In this document: positions 36,251-44,807 of the stretch, piece after piece | Layout: every line of letters starts with the position of its first letter | Position numbering within the stretch: position 1 is the stretch's first letter | NCBI GenBank assembly: GCA_041166745.1 | Contig: JBEEGH010000002.1 | Span: 1-64,000, forward strand | Length of the DNA stretch: 64,000 bases | From: DASUCS01 sp041166745 | GTDB lineage: Bacteria; Actinomycetota; Acidimicrobiia; Acidimicrobiales; JACDCH01 | Reading direction: 5' to 3' | Translations under genes and position numbers: made by a program | Notes under the pieces: model-generated | What the model was told of the DNA's origin: nothing | Seen by the model: the letters and a program-made list of their open reading frames with translations, nothing else | Database searches by the model: none

Positions 36251-37576
36251 CTACCTGTCGACCTCGCCCATGATGGGGTCGACGCTCGAGATGACCGCGA
36301 CCCCGTCGGCCAAGAACCCGCCCCGCATCATGTGCGGCAACGTCTGGAGGTTCACGAAGCTCGGGCCGCGGATGTGCATGCGGTACGGCTTGGCTCGGCC
36401 GTCGCTCGCGAGGTAGCAACCGAGCTCACCGCGCGGCGACTCGATGGCCACGTACACCTCGCCCTCGGGCACCTTGAAACCCTCGGTGAAGATCTTGAAG
36501 TGGTGGATCAGCGCTTCCATCGACTCGTCGATGCGCGCACGGGGCGGCGGCGTGACCTTCTTGTCCTGGATCCGGTAGTCGCCAGTCGGGACCTTGTCGA
36601 GGATCTGCTGCACGATGCGAATCGACTCGCGGATCTCGTTCAATCGGATGGCGTACCGATCGAACGTGTCGCCATAGGTGCCGACGACCACGTCGAAGTC
36701 GAGTTGGTCGTAGTACAAGTACGGGATGTCGCGCCGAAGGTCCCAGGGCACACCGGTGGAACGCAGGATCGGTCCGGTCGCGCCGAGTGCGATCGCCTCC
36801 CGCGCGGTGATCACCCCGACGCCTTGCAGCCGTTCGCGCCAGATCGGCTGACCGGTCATCAGCAGGTCGAACCCGTCGAGGCGTTCGGGCAGTGGGTCGA
36901 GTAGCTCCAGCACGTCGTCGCGCCAACCGTCGGGCAGGTCCGCGGCGACACCTCCCGGGCGGATGTAGTTGTGGTTCATCCGCAGCCCGGTGACCTTCTC
37001 GAAGAATCGCAACACCTCTTCGCGCTCGCGCCAGCCGTAGAGCATCATCCCGACCGCCCCGAGGTCCATACCGTTGGTGGCGAGGAACAGCACGTGCGAC
37101 GAGATGCGATTCAGCTCCGTCATCAGCATGCGAATCCATTGGGCCCGCGGAGGGATCTCGTCTTCGATGCCCAGGAGCCTCTCCGTCGCCATCGAGAAGA
37201 TGAGCTCGTTGAAGAGCGGCGACGCGTAGTCCATGCGGGTGACGTTGGTCGGTCCTTGGAGGAACGTGAGGTCCTCGCCCGTCTTCTCCATCCCGGTGTG
37301 CAGGTAACCGACGATCGGCTTCGTGCGCAGCACGGTCTCGCCGTCGAGCTCGAGCATGAGGCGCAACACGCCGTGGGTCGACGGGTGCTGCGGACCCATG
37401 TTGATGATCATCGTCTCGTCATCGCCGGGGTCGCCCGCTCCCAGCTCAGCTGCTTCGGCCTCCGACATACGCAGCACGCTGCCCAGCTCGCGCAGCAGCT
37501 CCTCGGCCTTCATCCCCTTGCGCGGCTGCAGTTCCTGCGCGCCTTCGAACGTCTCCTTGTCGAGCTCGACCTTCAT
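36251..37576 (-). CDS. nuoD: Complex I subunit D (49 kDa), 14-gene operon
   Basis: A 441-aa quinone-site subunit. MGPQHPSTHGVLRL lies near residue 58, followed by VGYLHTGMEKTGEDLTF. An N-terminal stretch of about 50 charged residues precedes the domain, making it longer than the 391-aa paralogue. The C-terminal SFVNLQTLPHMMRGG is intact. The 4-nt overlap with nuoC is the standard operon joint. Confidence 0.97.
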   Translation of the reverse strand: MKVELDKETFEGAQELQPRKGMKAEELLRELGSVLRMSEAEAAELGAGDPGDDETMIINMGPQHPSTHGVLRLMLELDGETVLRTKPIVGYLHTGMEKTGEDLTFLQGPTNVTRMDYASPLFNELIFSMATERLLGIEDEIPPRAQWIRMLMTELNRISSHVLFLATNGMDLGAVGMMLYGWREREEVLRFFEKVTGLRMNHNYIRPGGVAADLPDGWRDDVLELLDPLPERLDGFDLLMTGQPIWRERLQGVGVITAREAIALGATGPILRSTGVPWDLRRDIPYLYYDQLDFDVVVGTYGDTFDRYAIRLNEIRESIRIVQQILDKVPTGDYRIQDKKVTPPPRARIDESMEALIHHFKIFTEGFKVPEGEVYVAIESPRGELGCYLASDGRAKPYRMHIRGPSFVNLQTLPHMMRGGFLADGVAVISSVDPIMGEVDR

Positions 37577-38061
37577 CGGGAATTCTCGATTCCCTTGAAC
37601 TGCACCGGGATACGCCCGATCGCGTAGTCCTTGCGTAGCGGATGCCCGATCCAGTCCTCCGGCATCAGGATGCGCGTGAGGTCGGGGTGACCATCGAACC
37701 CGATGCCGAACATGTCGAAGACCTCACGCTCCAGGGCCTCGGTGCCGGGGTGCACGTCGAACAGCGACGGCACCACGGCGTCGTGCTCCGGAACTTGCAC
37801 TCGCAGCCGGAGGCGCGTGCGATCGATCATCGAGAGCAGACCGACGACGATCTCGAAGCGTTCGGGCTCGACGCCGTCCGGCAGGTTGCGAGGCGCTTCG
37901 TAGTCGAGGTAGTCGACCGCGGTCACGTCGATGCACATGTTGAAGCCGAACTCGTCGCGCAGCTCCATCACGACCTCGGCCAACCGCTCGCGCGGCACGT
38001 GCATCACGGTCTGCCCGAACGAGTCGCTCATCGGCAGCTCCAGCCCCGCCAAGTCGTTCAT
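37573..38061 (-). CDS. nuoC: Complex I subunit C (30 kDa), 14-gene operon
   Basis: A 162-aa peripheral subunit showing EREVFDMFGIGFDGHPDL and IGHPLRKDYAIG, the family signature. It lacks the acidic Glu/Pro spacer of the paralogue. The joints with nuoB and nuoD are both 4-nt overlaps. Confidence 0.96.
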   Translation of the reverse strand: MNDLAGLELPMSDSFGQTVMHVPRERLAEVVMELRDEFGFNMCIDVTAVDYLDYEAPRNLPDGVEPERFEIVVGLLSMIDRTRLRLRVQVPEHDAVVPSLFDVHPGTEALEREVFDMFGIGFDGHPDLTRILMPEDWIGHPLRKDYAIGRIPVQFKGIENSR

Positions 38062-38627
38062 CGTCTACTGCTGATCTCGAGCGTCTGGCCGTCGAGCTGT
38101 TCGACGTGCACGCCCGCGCCGCCGCCCGAGACCGCCCGGCGACGGGTGAGCTCGCCCCGCTCGATCAGCCCGTACAGGGTGAGGATCGCGTGCATCAACG
38201 TCTCAGGGCCCGGGGGGCAGCCAGGGGCGTACACGTCGACGGGCACGACCTGATCGACGCCTTGCACGATGGCGTAGTTGTTGAACATCCCTCCGCTCGA
38301 TGCGCAGACGCCCATCGAGATCACCCACTTGGGTTCCATCATCTGGTCGTAGATCTGGCGGAGAACCGGCGCCATCTTCTGCGACACCCGGCCGGCCACG
38401 ATCATGAGGTCGGCCTGGCGCGGCGACGCGCGGAACACCTCCATGCCGTAGCGAGCGAGGTCGTAGTGCGGACCACCCGTCGCCATCATCTCGATCGCGC
38501 AGCACGCCAATCCGAAGGTCGCCGGGAACATCGACTTCTGTCGCGCCCACTTGACCACGCTCTCGAGCGTGCCCGTGAGGAAGTTGTGGTCGAGCCCTTC
38601 GAGACCCTGATCGAAGTTGATCGGCAT
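38058..38627 (-). CDS. nuoB: Complex I subunit B (cluster N2), 14-gene operon
   Basis: A 189-aa subunit with the four N2 ligands in GLACCAIEMM, SMGVCASSGG and APGCPPGPE. A Gly/Gln-rich C-terminal tail (GGGAGVHVEQLDGQTLEI) extends beyond the conserved fold. Its start overlaps the nuoA stop. Confidence 0.97.
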   Translation of the reverse strand: MPINFDQGLEGLDHNFLTGTLESVVKWARQKSMFPATFGLACCAIEMMATGGPHYDLARYGMEVFRASPRQADLMIVAGRVSQKMAPVLRQIYDQMMEPKWVISMGVCASSGGMFNNYAIVQGVDQVVPVDVYAPGCPPGPETLMHAILTLYGLIERGELTRRRAVSGGGAGVHVEQLDGQTLEISSRR

Positions 38628-39091
38628 CAGGCAGCCGCCTCGTCGCGGCCTTCGAGCCCGACGCGCTTCACGGTGGACGAGGTCGTGCGCTCAGACGACA
38701 GCATCTCGGGATCGGCAGCGGGCCGCAGTCGCTTGACCGGACCCCAGTCGAGCGCGCCGTTCGAGATCAGATACAGGAACGAGATGAACACGGCGGCCGC
38801 GAACACCAGCATCTCCCAGAGGCCGAATGGTCCGAGGCCGCGATAGATGATCGCCCATGGGTACAAGAAGATGATCTCGATGTCGAAGATGATGAAGATC
38901 ATCGCGACGAGATAGAAGCGCACCGGGAAGCGTTCGGGCGGGTCTTTGCGCGGGACGATGCCGCACTCGTACGGCGCGTACTTTGCAACCGTCGGCCGGC
39001 GGGGGGCCAGCAGCCGTGACGCGAGCGCGCTGATGACTCCGAAGACGACGGCCAAGACCAGCAAGGTCACGATCGGCAGGTATTGGTCCAT
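38627..39091 (-). CDS. nuoA: Complex I subunit A, 14-gene operon
   Basis: A 154-aa three-helix subunit, first of the 14-gene set. PYECGIVPRKDPPERFPVRF and the VAMIFIIFDIEIIFLYPWAI helix are characteristic, as is a charged C-terminal tail. It begins only 10 nt after the stop of the 322-aa membrane protein of the bc operon, so the bc and complex I genes are probably one transcript. Confidence 0.97.
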   Translation of the reverse strand: MDQYLPIVTLLVLAVVFGVISALASRLLAPRRPTVAKYAPYECGIVPRKDPPERFPVRFYLVAMIFIIFDIEIIFLYPWAIIYRGLGPFGLWEMLVFAAAVFISFLYLISNGALDWGPVKRLRPAADPEMLSSERTTSSTVKRVGLEGRDEAAA

Positions 39092-39101
39092 GCGTCCTCC
39101 G

Positions 39102-40070
39102 TTACGGAGCGAGTGCGCGCGCCGCGGCCATGCGCTTGTCGCGCCGGTGCAGCGTGTTGCACGTGATGGCGAACAAGGTGCCTCCCACGATGAAGAGCAT
39201 GAAGCCCGGGAAGCGGAGATCGCCGAGGCTGCGAATCATCACGACGCTGATCACGGGTGCGTTCGGATCGACCTTGGGTGTCGGTGGCGTGCCTCCCGCC
39301 GGAGTCACCTGAGGAATCACGGCCTGGACCTCGACGATGGCGTAGTGCTCAGGGTGCGTATGAATCGACGTTGCGATCATGTTGGCCACGCGGTGCCAGC
39401 ACCCGACATTGAACGGATTCGGGAAGCCGCACTTCGCGTGCGCCGGGACCGGATACTCGTTCTCCTTGCCGCCGATGTCGTAGGCCTCGAGGATCTTGTA
39501 ACCCGACGCGTCCTTGAAGAGCTTCTTGGCGTCGGGGCCCAGCTCGGCGTCGGCGATCGCCTGAGCATCGCCTCGTGCAGGGTTCGATGGGATCAGGAGA
39601 TGCCACCCGGCGAGATCGTCGGGCGTGAGCTTGAACTCTTGCAGCAGGGCGGGATCGGCCTCGATGAGCTCGCCGATCGTCGGGACCTTGTCGGCCTTGT
39701 GTTCCGGGTTGACCTTGTCCACGAGCTCGGGGTGCTTCGCGAGGATGTCCTGCACGGTCTTGGTCTCGTCGATGGTTGGTAAGGCCGCAGCGACCGGCAA
39801 CGGCGACGCGTGCAGATCGCCGACGTTCACGTCGACCACCCGCCAATGCGACGGCGTGCCCTTCATGCCGATGCCGTACATCCACCACACGAGGCCCATG
39901 ATCGTGAGCCATCCGAGCAGGCTGGCCAGCCCGATGAGCATGCCGGTGCGCGGACCGGTGTTCGTCGACAGCAGCAGGATCACGGAACCGACGAGTACGC
40001 CGATGCCGACACCCAGAGACAGGATGTTGCGAATCTCGGGATCCCACGACAAGAGCGCGAGCACGTTCAC
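39102..40070 (-). CDS. Membrane protein of unknown function at the end of the bc operon
   Basis: I do not recognise a named family. The 322-aa protein has two N-terminal membrane helices (about 14-34 and 42-66, ending LVWWMYGIGMKG). A large extracytoplasmic domain of about 200 residues (DVNVGDLHASPLP to VPAHAKCGFPNPFNVGCWH, two cysteines nine apart) follows, then one C-terminal helix (FPGFMLFIVGGTLFAI) and a basic tail. GTG 40070 overlaps the stop of the diheme cytochrome c gene as GTGA, and nuoA follows 10 nt after its stop. The context suggests an accessory subunit of the bc complex or a bc/oxidase or bc/complex I linker. This is inference. Confidence 0.75.
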   Translation of the reverse strand: MNVLALLSWDPEIRNILSLGVGIGVLVGSVILLLSTNTGPRTGMLIGLASLLGWLTIMGLVWWMYGIGMKGTPSHWRVVDVNVGDLHASPLPVAAALPTIDETKTVQDILAKHPELVDKVNPEHKADKVPTIGELIEADPALLQEFKLTPDDLAGWHLLIPSNPARGDAQAIADAELGPDAKKLFKDASGYKILEAYDIGGKENEYPVPAHAKCGFPNPFNVGCWHRVANMIATSIHTHPEHYAIVEVQAVIPQVTPAGGTPPTPKVDPNAPVISVVMIRSLGDLRFPGFMLFIVGGTLFAITCNTLHRRDKRMAAARALAP

Positions 40071-41356
40071 TGGAGAGACCTCTCGTAGACCACGATCTGC
40101 TCGATCAGGTCAGTGGGCAACATGCCGGCACCCGCAGGGCGATCCTTGCCCCCGTTTATCCAGAACAGCAGACCCGGTGAACCCGGGAAGGTCTCGACCG
40201 CTGGCTCGGCCGGTCGCTGGCCGAAGCCGGGCATCCGGCCGGTGCCCTGACCGTGCAGGCCGTACCGCTTGCCGTCTTCTGAGCCGTTGCCGACGAAGTC
40301 GATCTGATCCTGGAAGGGATTGACGCACGCGGGCGGTGCGGTCGTCGTCGGCCCACTACTGGTGGAGTCGGAGGACGACGACGACGAAGACGACGAGCCC
40401 GACGACGACGAGTCCGGCGGCGTACATCCCGCCGGTGACGGTTTCGCGGGGAACTGTCGTTCGGCCGACCCACCGCACAGGCTCGGCCCGAGCGCGCCGC
40501 AGCCCGACACGGCCTTCACCTCGTCGAAGCTCGTTGCATACGACCAGCCCTGGGTGTGACATCGAGCGCACGCGTACGCACCGCCGGCGAAGTTGTCGGA
40601 GTCGATGCCCATGTTGAACAACGCCTCGCCCTCGGACGCGTACTTCGGCGTTCCGTCTGCGTTCTTCTCGGCCATCATCTTCGTGAGCTCGTCGCGGGCC
40701 TGCTGCTGCGCTTCCGCAGGCGTGAGCTGAATCGATTCGAGGTAGTCGACGAGGTTCTGCACCTGCTGATCGTTGAGCGCGCCGCCGCCGGTGACGCCCC
40801 ACGCCGGCATCGGCGAGAACGGACGGCCGTAGGTGATGATGAACGTGACCTCTTGGCGGCTGTAGCGCAGAAGAACGGTGTTCAGGGCGGGCGCTCGCCA
40901 GTTCACCGGCGTGATCGTGCCGTCGGGATTCGTGAGGTTGTACGCCACGACCCCGCCTTGGGCCTTCATGCCGCCATGACAGCCCGAGCAGTTCAACGCA
41001 TCGAGGTTGTCGCCGGTGGGGGCGAACATCTGCTGGCCACGCTCGACGAACTTGCGGTTGAAGTCGACGGCCGCGTTTGCCTGCCGCCCCGGCTCGTAGA
41101 TCCAGTACATCGGCAAGCCGATGGCGATGACGACCAGCGTGAGGAGCCCCCACGTCAACGCACGATCGAGCTTCTTGCCCTCGAGCTCCTCGTCGTCGAG
41201 ATAGGGCTTGCGGTTGGGCGCGAGCTCGATCTCGGAGCCGAGCTCTGGCTTCGCCGCGCGAAGGATGTTGATCACCGTGTAGGTGACGACACCGATGAGG
41301 ATGACGATGAAGATCGTCCATCCGATGGTTTCGTTGGTCAGGGCCGCAAAGGTCAC
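40067..41356 (-). CDS. Membrane-anchored diheme cytochrome c of the bc complex
   Basis: The 429-aa protein begins with two membrane helices (about 10-30 and 64-86). Two class I cytochrome c domains on the outer face follow. Heme site 1 is CSGCH at 123-127 with MPAWG as the axial Met; site 2 is CARCH at 263-267 with GRMPGFG. Between site 2 and its Met is a low-complexity Ser-rich linker (about 325-350). It probably takes the place of cytochrome c1/QcrC, accepting electrons from the Rieske protein. QcrC of other actinobacteria has one C-terminal anchor, so this topology is different. The start is GTG 41356. Confidence 0.87.
   Translation of the reverse strand: MTFAALTNETIGWTIFIVILIGVVTYTVINILRAAKPELGSEIELAPNRKPYLDDEELEGKKLDRALTWGLLTLVVIAIGLPMYWIYEPGRQANAAVDFNRKFVERGQQMFAPTGDNLDALNCSGCHGGMKAQGGVVAYNLTNPDGTITPVNWRAPALNTVLLRYSRQEVTFIITYGRPFSPMPAWGVTGGGALNDQQVQNLVDYLESIQLTPAEAQQQARDELTKMMAEKNADGTPKYASEGEALFNMGIDSDNFAGGAYACARCHTQGWSYATSFDEVKAVSGCGALGPSLCGGSAERQFPAKPSPAGCTPPDSSSSGSSSSSSSSSDSTSSGPTTTAPPACVNPFQDQIDFVGNGSEDGKRYGLHGQGTGRMPGFGQRPAEPAVETFPGSPGLLFWINGGKDRPAGAGMLPTDLIEQIVVYERSLQ
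40371..40412. repeat. GAC-rich simple sequence encoding a serine tract
   Basis: A run dominated by GAC triplets on the plus strand (TCG/GTC on the coding strand) encodes most of a Ser-only block inside the diheme cytochrome c gene. Such tracts can change length by slippage in steps of three without breaking the frame. Confidence 0.55.
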
Positions 41357-41362
41357 TGGTCG

Positions 41363-42250
41363 TTATGCCTTGTGTCCGCCGCCACCGACACAGTGAGGAC
41401 CCTCGGCCTCTTGTCCGGTCGTGTTCGTCCCGATCGGCGGGCCCTGGATGATGCCACTCGTACTGGTGTTGACGGAGATGACGTCGCCGACGATCTCCGG
41501 CGTGAAGCGATCGAGGCCACGCGGCGCAGGGCCGCCCTTCTTCTCGCCGACACGGTTGTACTGCGAACCATGGCAAGGGCACTCGAACCATTGCGACGTC
41601 GTGCAGTTCGGCACGCGGCAGCCGAGGTGAACGCACTTCTGGTACAGGAAGACGAAGCCCGCCTCCATGCCCGCGATCACGGGCGGCGTGTATGCCGTGA
41701 CCTTCTTGGCCTTCTCGAGGGCCGACGACGGATATTCGGTGACCCACATGCGGGCCTCGGGGAAGTAGCCGAAGCCCTTACCGGCGGTGATCACCGCCTT
41801 GATGTCGGAGACCTTGCCGACGCGCACCTTGCCGCCGAACCCGCCCGCGCTCGACGGCCACAGGAACCCGATCAGCGACAGGCCGAAGGTGCCGAGGCTG
41901 AGGCTCATCAGTGTGACGATGCCCCGGTTGAGGAACTGACGCCGGGTGGCGCCGAACGTCTCGGGATCGGGCGGAACCCAGGGAGACAACTCGCCGGCGC
42001 TTGCCTTGACGACCTCCTTCGACGGTTCGCGGCGCTCGATGGCGGCCGCCTTCTCGACGTCGCGACCGGCGAGCGGAGGCTCGGTGATCACCGCGGCCTT
42101 GCCCGTTCCTTTGTCGCGCTTGCGGGTCTCGCGGCTGAGACCACCGACGGCTTCGCCGGTGTCGCGACGACGGGCCGCGCCCGCGAGCAGCACGACTGCT
42201 AGCAGGACGAGCACCACGATCCCGATTCCGATGATGGCTGCGTTGCTCAT
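41363..42250 (-). CDS. qcrA: Rieske iron-sulfur protein of the bc complex
   Basis: The 295-aa protein has an N-terminal membrane helix (about 5-24), a long charged cytoplasmic stretch, then a twin-arginine-like RRQFLNRG followed by a second helix (about 115-135). The C-terminal Rieske domain binds a [2Fe-2S] cluster through CVHLGC at 206-211 and CPCHGS at about 224-229. It takes the first electron from menaquinol at the outer face. Multi-span Rieske proteins are typical of Actinobacteria. ATG 42250 overlaps the stop of the upstream cytochrome b gene. Confidence 0.95.
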   Translation of the reverse strand: MSNAAIIGIGIVVLVLLAVVLLAGAARRRDTGEAVGGLSRETRKRDKGTGKAAVITEPPLAGRDVEKAAAIERREPSKEVVKASAGELSPWVPPDPETFGATRRQFLNRGIVTLMSLSLGTFGLSLIGFLWPSSAGGFGGKVRVGKVSDIKAVITAGKGFGYFPEARMWVTEYPSSALEKAKKVTAYTPPVIAGMEAGFVFLYQKCVHLGCRVPNCTTSQWFECPCHGSQYNRVGEKKGGPAPRGLDRFTPEIVGDVISVNTSTSGIIQGPPIGTNTTGQEAEGPHCVGGGGHKA

Positions 42251-43065
42251 AGATCGAAGAAGAGCCCTTCTCGCCAGGGGAAGGTGAAGTTGAAGCCGGG
42301 GCCGCGGAAGAACACGCCGATGATGACGAGCACGGCCCAGAACATGAGGAACAACGTCATCAGCGCGATCGCGAACTTGCGATCCTCAGGCTTGTTGCTG
42401 GGGTTGCGATCGGTATAGGGCGCAAGGATCAGCCCGAACATGCCGACGCCGGGAATCGTCACTCCGGCCACCATCGGGTGGAACATGGTGAGCAGTTCCT
42501 GGAGGCCGAGGAAGTACCACGGGGCCTTCGATGGGTTCGGTGTGCGGTTGACGTTGGCGAGCGTCTGCAACGGCGCGTTGACGAAGGTGGAGAACACCAG
42601 CAAGAACGCGGTCATCACGAGCGATGCGACGAACTCGACCACGAGCAGGTGCGGCCACACGTGCACCTTGTCGATCGGCGCTGCCTTGACGTCTTGGATG
42701 GAGCCGGACTTGACGACGGTCAGCAGTCGCTGGGTGTGGCCGCCGGGGCCCGCGGCGACAGGAGGGGCGGCGGTTGCAACTGCACCCGCCGCGGCGGCGA
42801 CCGCGGGAGCGGTGGACGGCGCGTCGGCGGTACCGCCACCTTCACCTTCGGCTCGCGCCTTGGCCGCTTTGCTGCGCTCGAGCAGGTGCGAGGGGATGCG
42901 TGACTCGCCCGCCGACGGCGCGGCGTCGCCGCCACCCTCAGAGGCTGCCGGAGACTGCGTCTCAGGAGTTTGGGCCGCGGGCGCATCCGCGCCACCGGCG
43001 GCTTCCTGCGCCTTCTTGCGTGCTTCTTCCGCACGCTTGCGGAGATGTTCGGGGATCTCGGTCAT
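42247..43065 (-). CDS. Cytochrome b C-terminal half (subunit IV-like) with motif-bearing N-terminal tail
   Basis: The C-terminal 150 residues of this 272-aa protein are the subunit IV/PetD-like half of cytochrome b. VWPHLLVVEF, SKAPWYFLGLQELL (in the position of the quinol-site PEWY) and three membrane helices are visible. The N-terminal 110 residues are cytoplasmic, Ala/Pro-rich, and carry two copies of a short motif: IPEHLRKRAEEARKKA at residue 4 and IPSHLLERSKAAKARA near 57. The cytochrome c encoded at 44937-45638 starts with the same motif. The gene overlaps the b6-like gene by 4 nt. A split cytochrome b is normal for b6f-type complexes, unlike the single QcrB of mycobacteria. Confidence 0.9.
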   Translation of the reverse strand: MTEIPEHLRKRAEEARKKAQEAAGGADAPAAQTPETQSPAASEGGGDAAPSAGESRIPSHLLERSKAAKARAEGEGGGTADAPSTAPAVAAAAGAVATAAPPVAAGPGGHTQRLLTVVKSGSIQDVKAAPIDKVHVWPHLLVVEFVASLVMTAFLLVFSTFVNAPLQTLANVNRTPNPSKAPWYFLGLQELLTMFHPMVAGVTIPGVGMFGLILAPYTDRNPSNKPEDRKFAIALMTLFLMFWAVLVIIGVFFRGPGFNFTFPWREGLFFDL

Positions 43066-43841
43066 AGCGGCCCTGAGATTCCGCCGTCCTTACGGACGCG
43101 CCAGAAGTGGATCGCCATGAAGATGACGATGACGAACGGGAGCATGAGGACGTGCAGCACGTACCAGCGCAAAAGCGTTGGTCCGCCGATCTCGGCACCG
43201 CCCAATAAGACGAAACGCACCTGCGTTCCGAAGACCGGTGTGTAGCCCATCATGTTCGTACCGACGGTGACGGCCCACAGCGACAGCTGATCCCAGGGCA
43301 GCAGGTAGCCGGTGAACGAGAGCAGCAGCGTGAGCGTGAGCAGGATCACGCCGATCACCCAGTTGAACTCTCGAGGCGGTTTGTAGGCACCGTGGTAGAA
43401 GACGCGCGCCATGTGAAGGAAGACCGAGATCACCATGAGGTGCGCGGCCCATCGATGCATGTTGCGCACGAGCAGGCCGAACGCGACCGACGTGTGCAGT
43501 GTCGAGATGTCTTGCCAGGCCAGCGCCGTGGTCGGCCGGTAGAAGAACATCAGGAAGATGCCGGTGACCGTGAGGACGATGAACAGGAAGAACGACAGCC
43601 CGCCCAGGCAGAGCGTGTAGCTCACCTTCACCGCGTGGCGCTTCACCTTGACCGGGTGCAGGTGGTACAGCACCGAGTTCATGATCACGTAGGACCGGTT
43701 ACGGGGGCTGTCGGTGTAGCCCTTGCGGAAGATGGAGCCCGGCCGGAAGATCGATCCCCACGCCTGCGACCCCTGCACGGTGTCGTTCAGCTTGGAAACG
43801 CGATCGCCCATTGATGGTCGGTCGGACATCGACTTCGCCAA
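43062..43841 (-). CDS. Cytochrome b N-terminal half (cytochrome b6-like)
   Basis: The 259-aa protein holds the four-helix heme-binding part of cytochrome b. The two histidine pairs for hemes bL and bH are in NMHRWAAHLMVISVFLHMAR and RWYVLHVLMLPFVIVIFMAI plus the next H. GYLLPWDQLSLWA is the Qo-site region. It oxidises menaquinol with its partner subunit encoded next. The start is TTG 43841, supported by AGGAG six bases upstream; an internal ATG (MSDRPSM) lies four codons on. Confidence 0.94.
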   Translation of the reverse strand: MAKSMSDRPSMGDRVSKLNDTVQGSQAWGSIFRPGSIFRKGYTDSPRNRSYVIMNSVLYHLHPVKVKRHAVKVSYTLCLGGLSFFLFIVLTVTGIFLMFFYRPTTALAWQDISTLHTSVAFGLLVRNMHRWAAHLMVISVFLHMARVFYHGAYKPPREFNWVIGVILLTLTLLLSFTGYLLPWDQLSLWAVTVGTNMMGYTPVFGTQVRFVLLGGAEIGGPTLLRWYVLHVLMLPFVIVIFMAIHFWRVRKDGGISGPL

Positions 43842-43854
43842 GGCGCGCTCCTCT

Positions 43855-44271
43855 CTAACCGAGTCTCATCCCATAGCCGTAGCCATGGGTGTTGGTGCGC
43901 ATGTGGGGATCGCCGGTGGCAGGTGCATCGACGAGCTTGCCGAGGATGATGACCCCGGTCGGACAACGGTCGACGCACAGCGCGCAACGGGTGCACACGT
44001 CGTCGTCGATGAGGAACAGGTATTGGTCGGTGGGATCGTCGCCCGGTTGGTCGGTGTCGATCGCCTCGCTGATCGCTTGGTTCTGCACCATGTGGATGCA
44101 CTTCCACGGGCAGATGTCGACACAGCCTTCGCAGGTGATGCACTCGGACTGGTCGATGTGAATGAACTGCTTCGGCTTCACCGCGCGCGTCAGGTAGTCG
44201 TTGTCGACCTCTTGGAGGACGTAGTCGGTCCGGAACTCCGGCATCGGCGGGTTCGCGTCGGTGCGAGCCAT
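43855..44271 (-). CDS. 2x[4Fe-4S] ferredoxin-like protein in the bc operon
   Basis: The 138-aa soluble protein has two complete cluster motifs: C44-x2-C47-x2-C50-x3-C54-P and C93-x2-C96-x2-C99-x3-C103-P. Between them is an acidic loop of about 35 residues (DTDQPGDDPTDQ). There is no signal peptide or membrane helix, so it is cytoplasmic. It lies between the 3-TM protein and the b6-like gene, 13 nt from the latter. A bc complex does not normally need a ferredoxin. It may be an electron-input subunit or may serve the donor-less complex I downstream; both are inference. Confidence 0.87.
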   Translation of the reverse strand: MARTDANPPMPEFRTDYVLQEVDNDYLTRAVKPKQFIHIDQSECITCEGCVDICPWKCIHMVQNQAISEAIDTDQPGDDPTDQYLFLIDDDVCTRCALCVDRCPTGVIILGKLVDAPATGDPHMRTNTHGYGYGMRLG

Positions 44272-44280
44272 GGTGTGGTG

Positions 44281-44736
44281 TTACCCGCCCTGCTTCACGA
44301 GGGGACGGCCGTACGTCGACGGTGCGAGCTCGCGCTGCGCCCGCTTGTCGGCTCGCTTGTTGCGGTCCTGCCACAGCGCCCACATCGCGACGTGAGCCGT
44401 CAGGAAGAAGCCATAGATGCCCACCACGAGAATGTCGCGCAGCTTCTCGTAGTCGAGGGTGAACGGCAGGTAGTCCTTGAGAACGTCGCGCGGACCGAGG
44501 AGTTTCTTCGACGGCGTCCAGCCCAGCTCGTTGTTCGCCCACTGCAACCATTGATGCGGCACCACGCCATAGGCCCAGAACATGAGCGCGAACGCGAAGG
44601 TGGCCGCAGCGATGGCTTCTCCCCACGTGAGCGACGCGCCGACGGGACGGCGCCGGCCATACGCCATGACGCCCGCCATGCCGGCGATGGCGACCACGAA
44701 GGACATCACGAACGCAGCCACTCGGGCGGGTGCCAC
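44281..44736 (-). CDS. Three-helix membrane protein heading the bc operon, unknown function
   Basis: I do not recognise a named family. Three hydrophobic segments are clear: AAFVMSFVVAIAGMAGVMA, AIAAATFAFALMFWAYGVV and ILVVGIYGFFLTAHVAMWAL. A conserved-looking WLQWANNELGWTPSKKLLGP loop lies between the second and third. A basic tail follows. The open frame runs back to GTG 44853, but that would place the start upstream of the likely -10 box at 44802-44807. GTG 44736 or 44721, next to GGGAGG, is more plausible. The ferredoxin gene follows 9 nt after its stop, suggesting that the two products act together, perhaps as anchor and electron carrier. Confidence 0.65.
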   Translation of the reverse strand: MAPARVAAFVMSFVVAIAGMAGVMAYGRRRPVGASLTWGEAIAAATFAFALMFWAYGVVPHQWLQWANNELGWTPSKKLLGPRDVLKDYLPFTLDYEKLRDILVVGIYGFFLTAHVAMWALWQDRNKRADKRAQRELAPSTYGRPLVKQGG

Positions 44737-44801
44737 CTCCCTCGCTCTTTTGGCCGTCGGCACGGCACCGGCGGCGGGATATGCCTCGTGAAATCTCTCA
44801 C

Positions 44802-44807
44802 ATTCTA
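44802..44807 (-). promoter_or_regulatory. Candidate -10 box for the bc/complex I super-operon
   Basis: TAGAAT on the minus strand matches TATAAT at five of six positions. The -35 region, 17 nt upstream, is weak (CTTCC context). A start of transcription near 44795 would leave a leader of about 60-75 nt before the preferred start codons. Tentative. Confidence 0.28.

Noticed and set aside
13278..39091. Recent tandem duplication of one complex I operon
   Set aside because: Paired subunits differ in length, linkers and signature residues throughout, and the gene content differs (no nuoEFG in one), so a recent copy is not supported.
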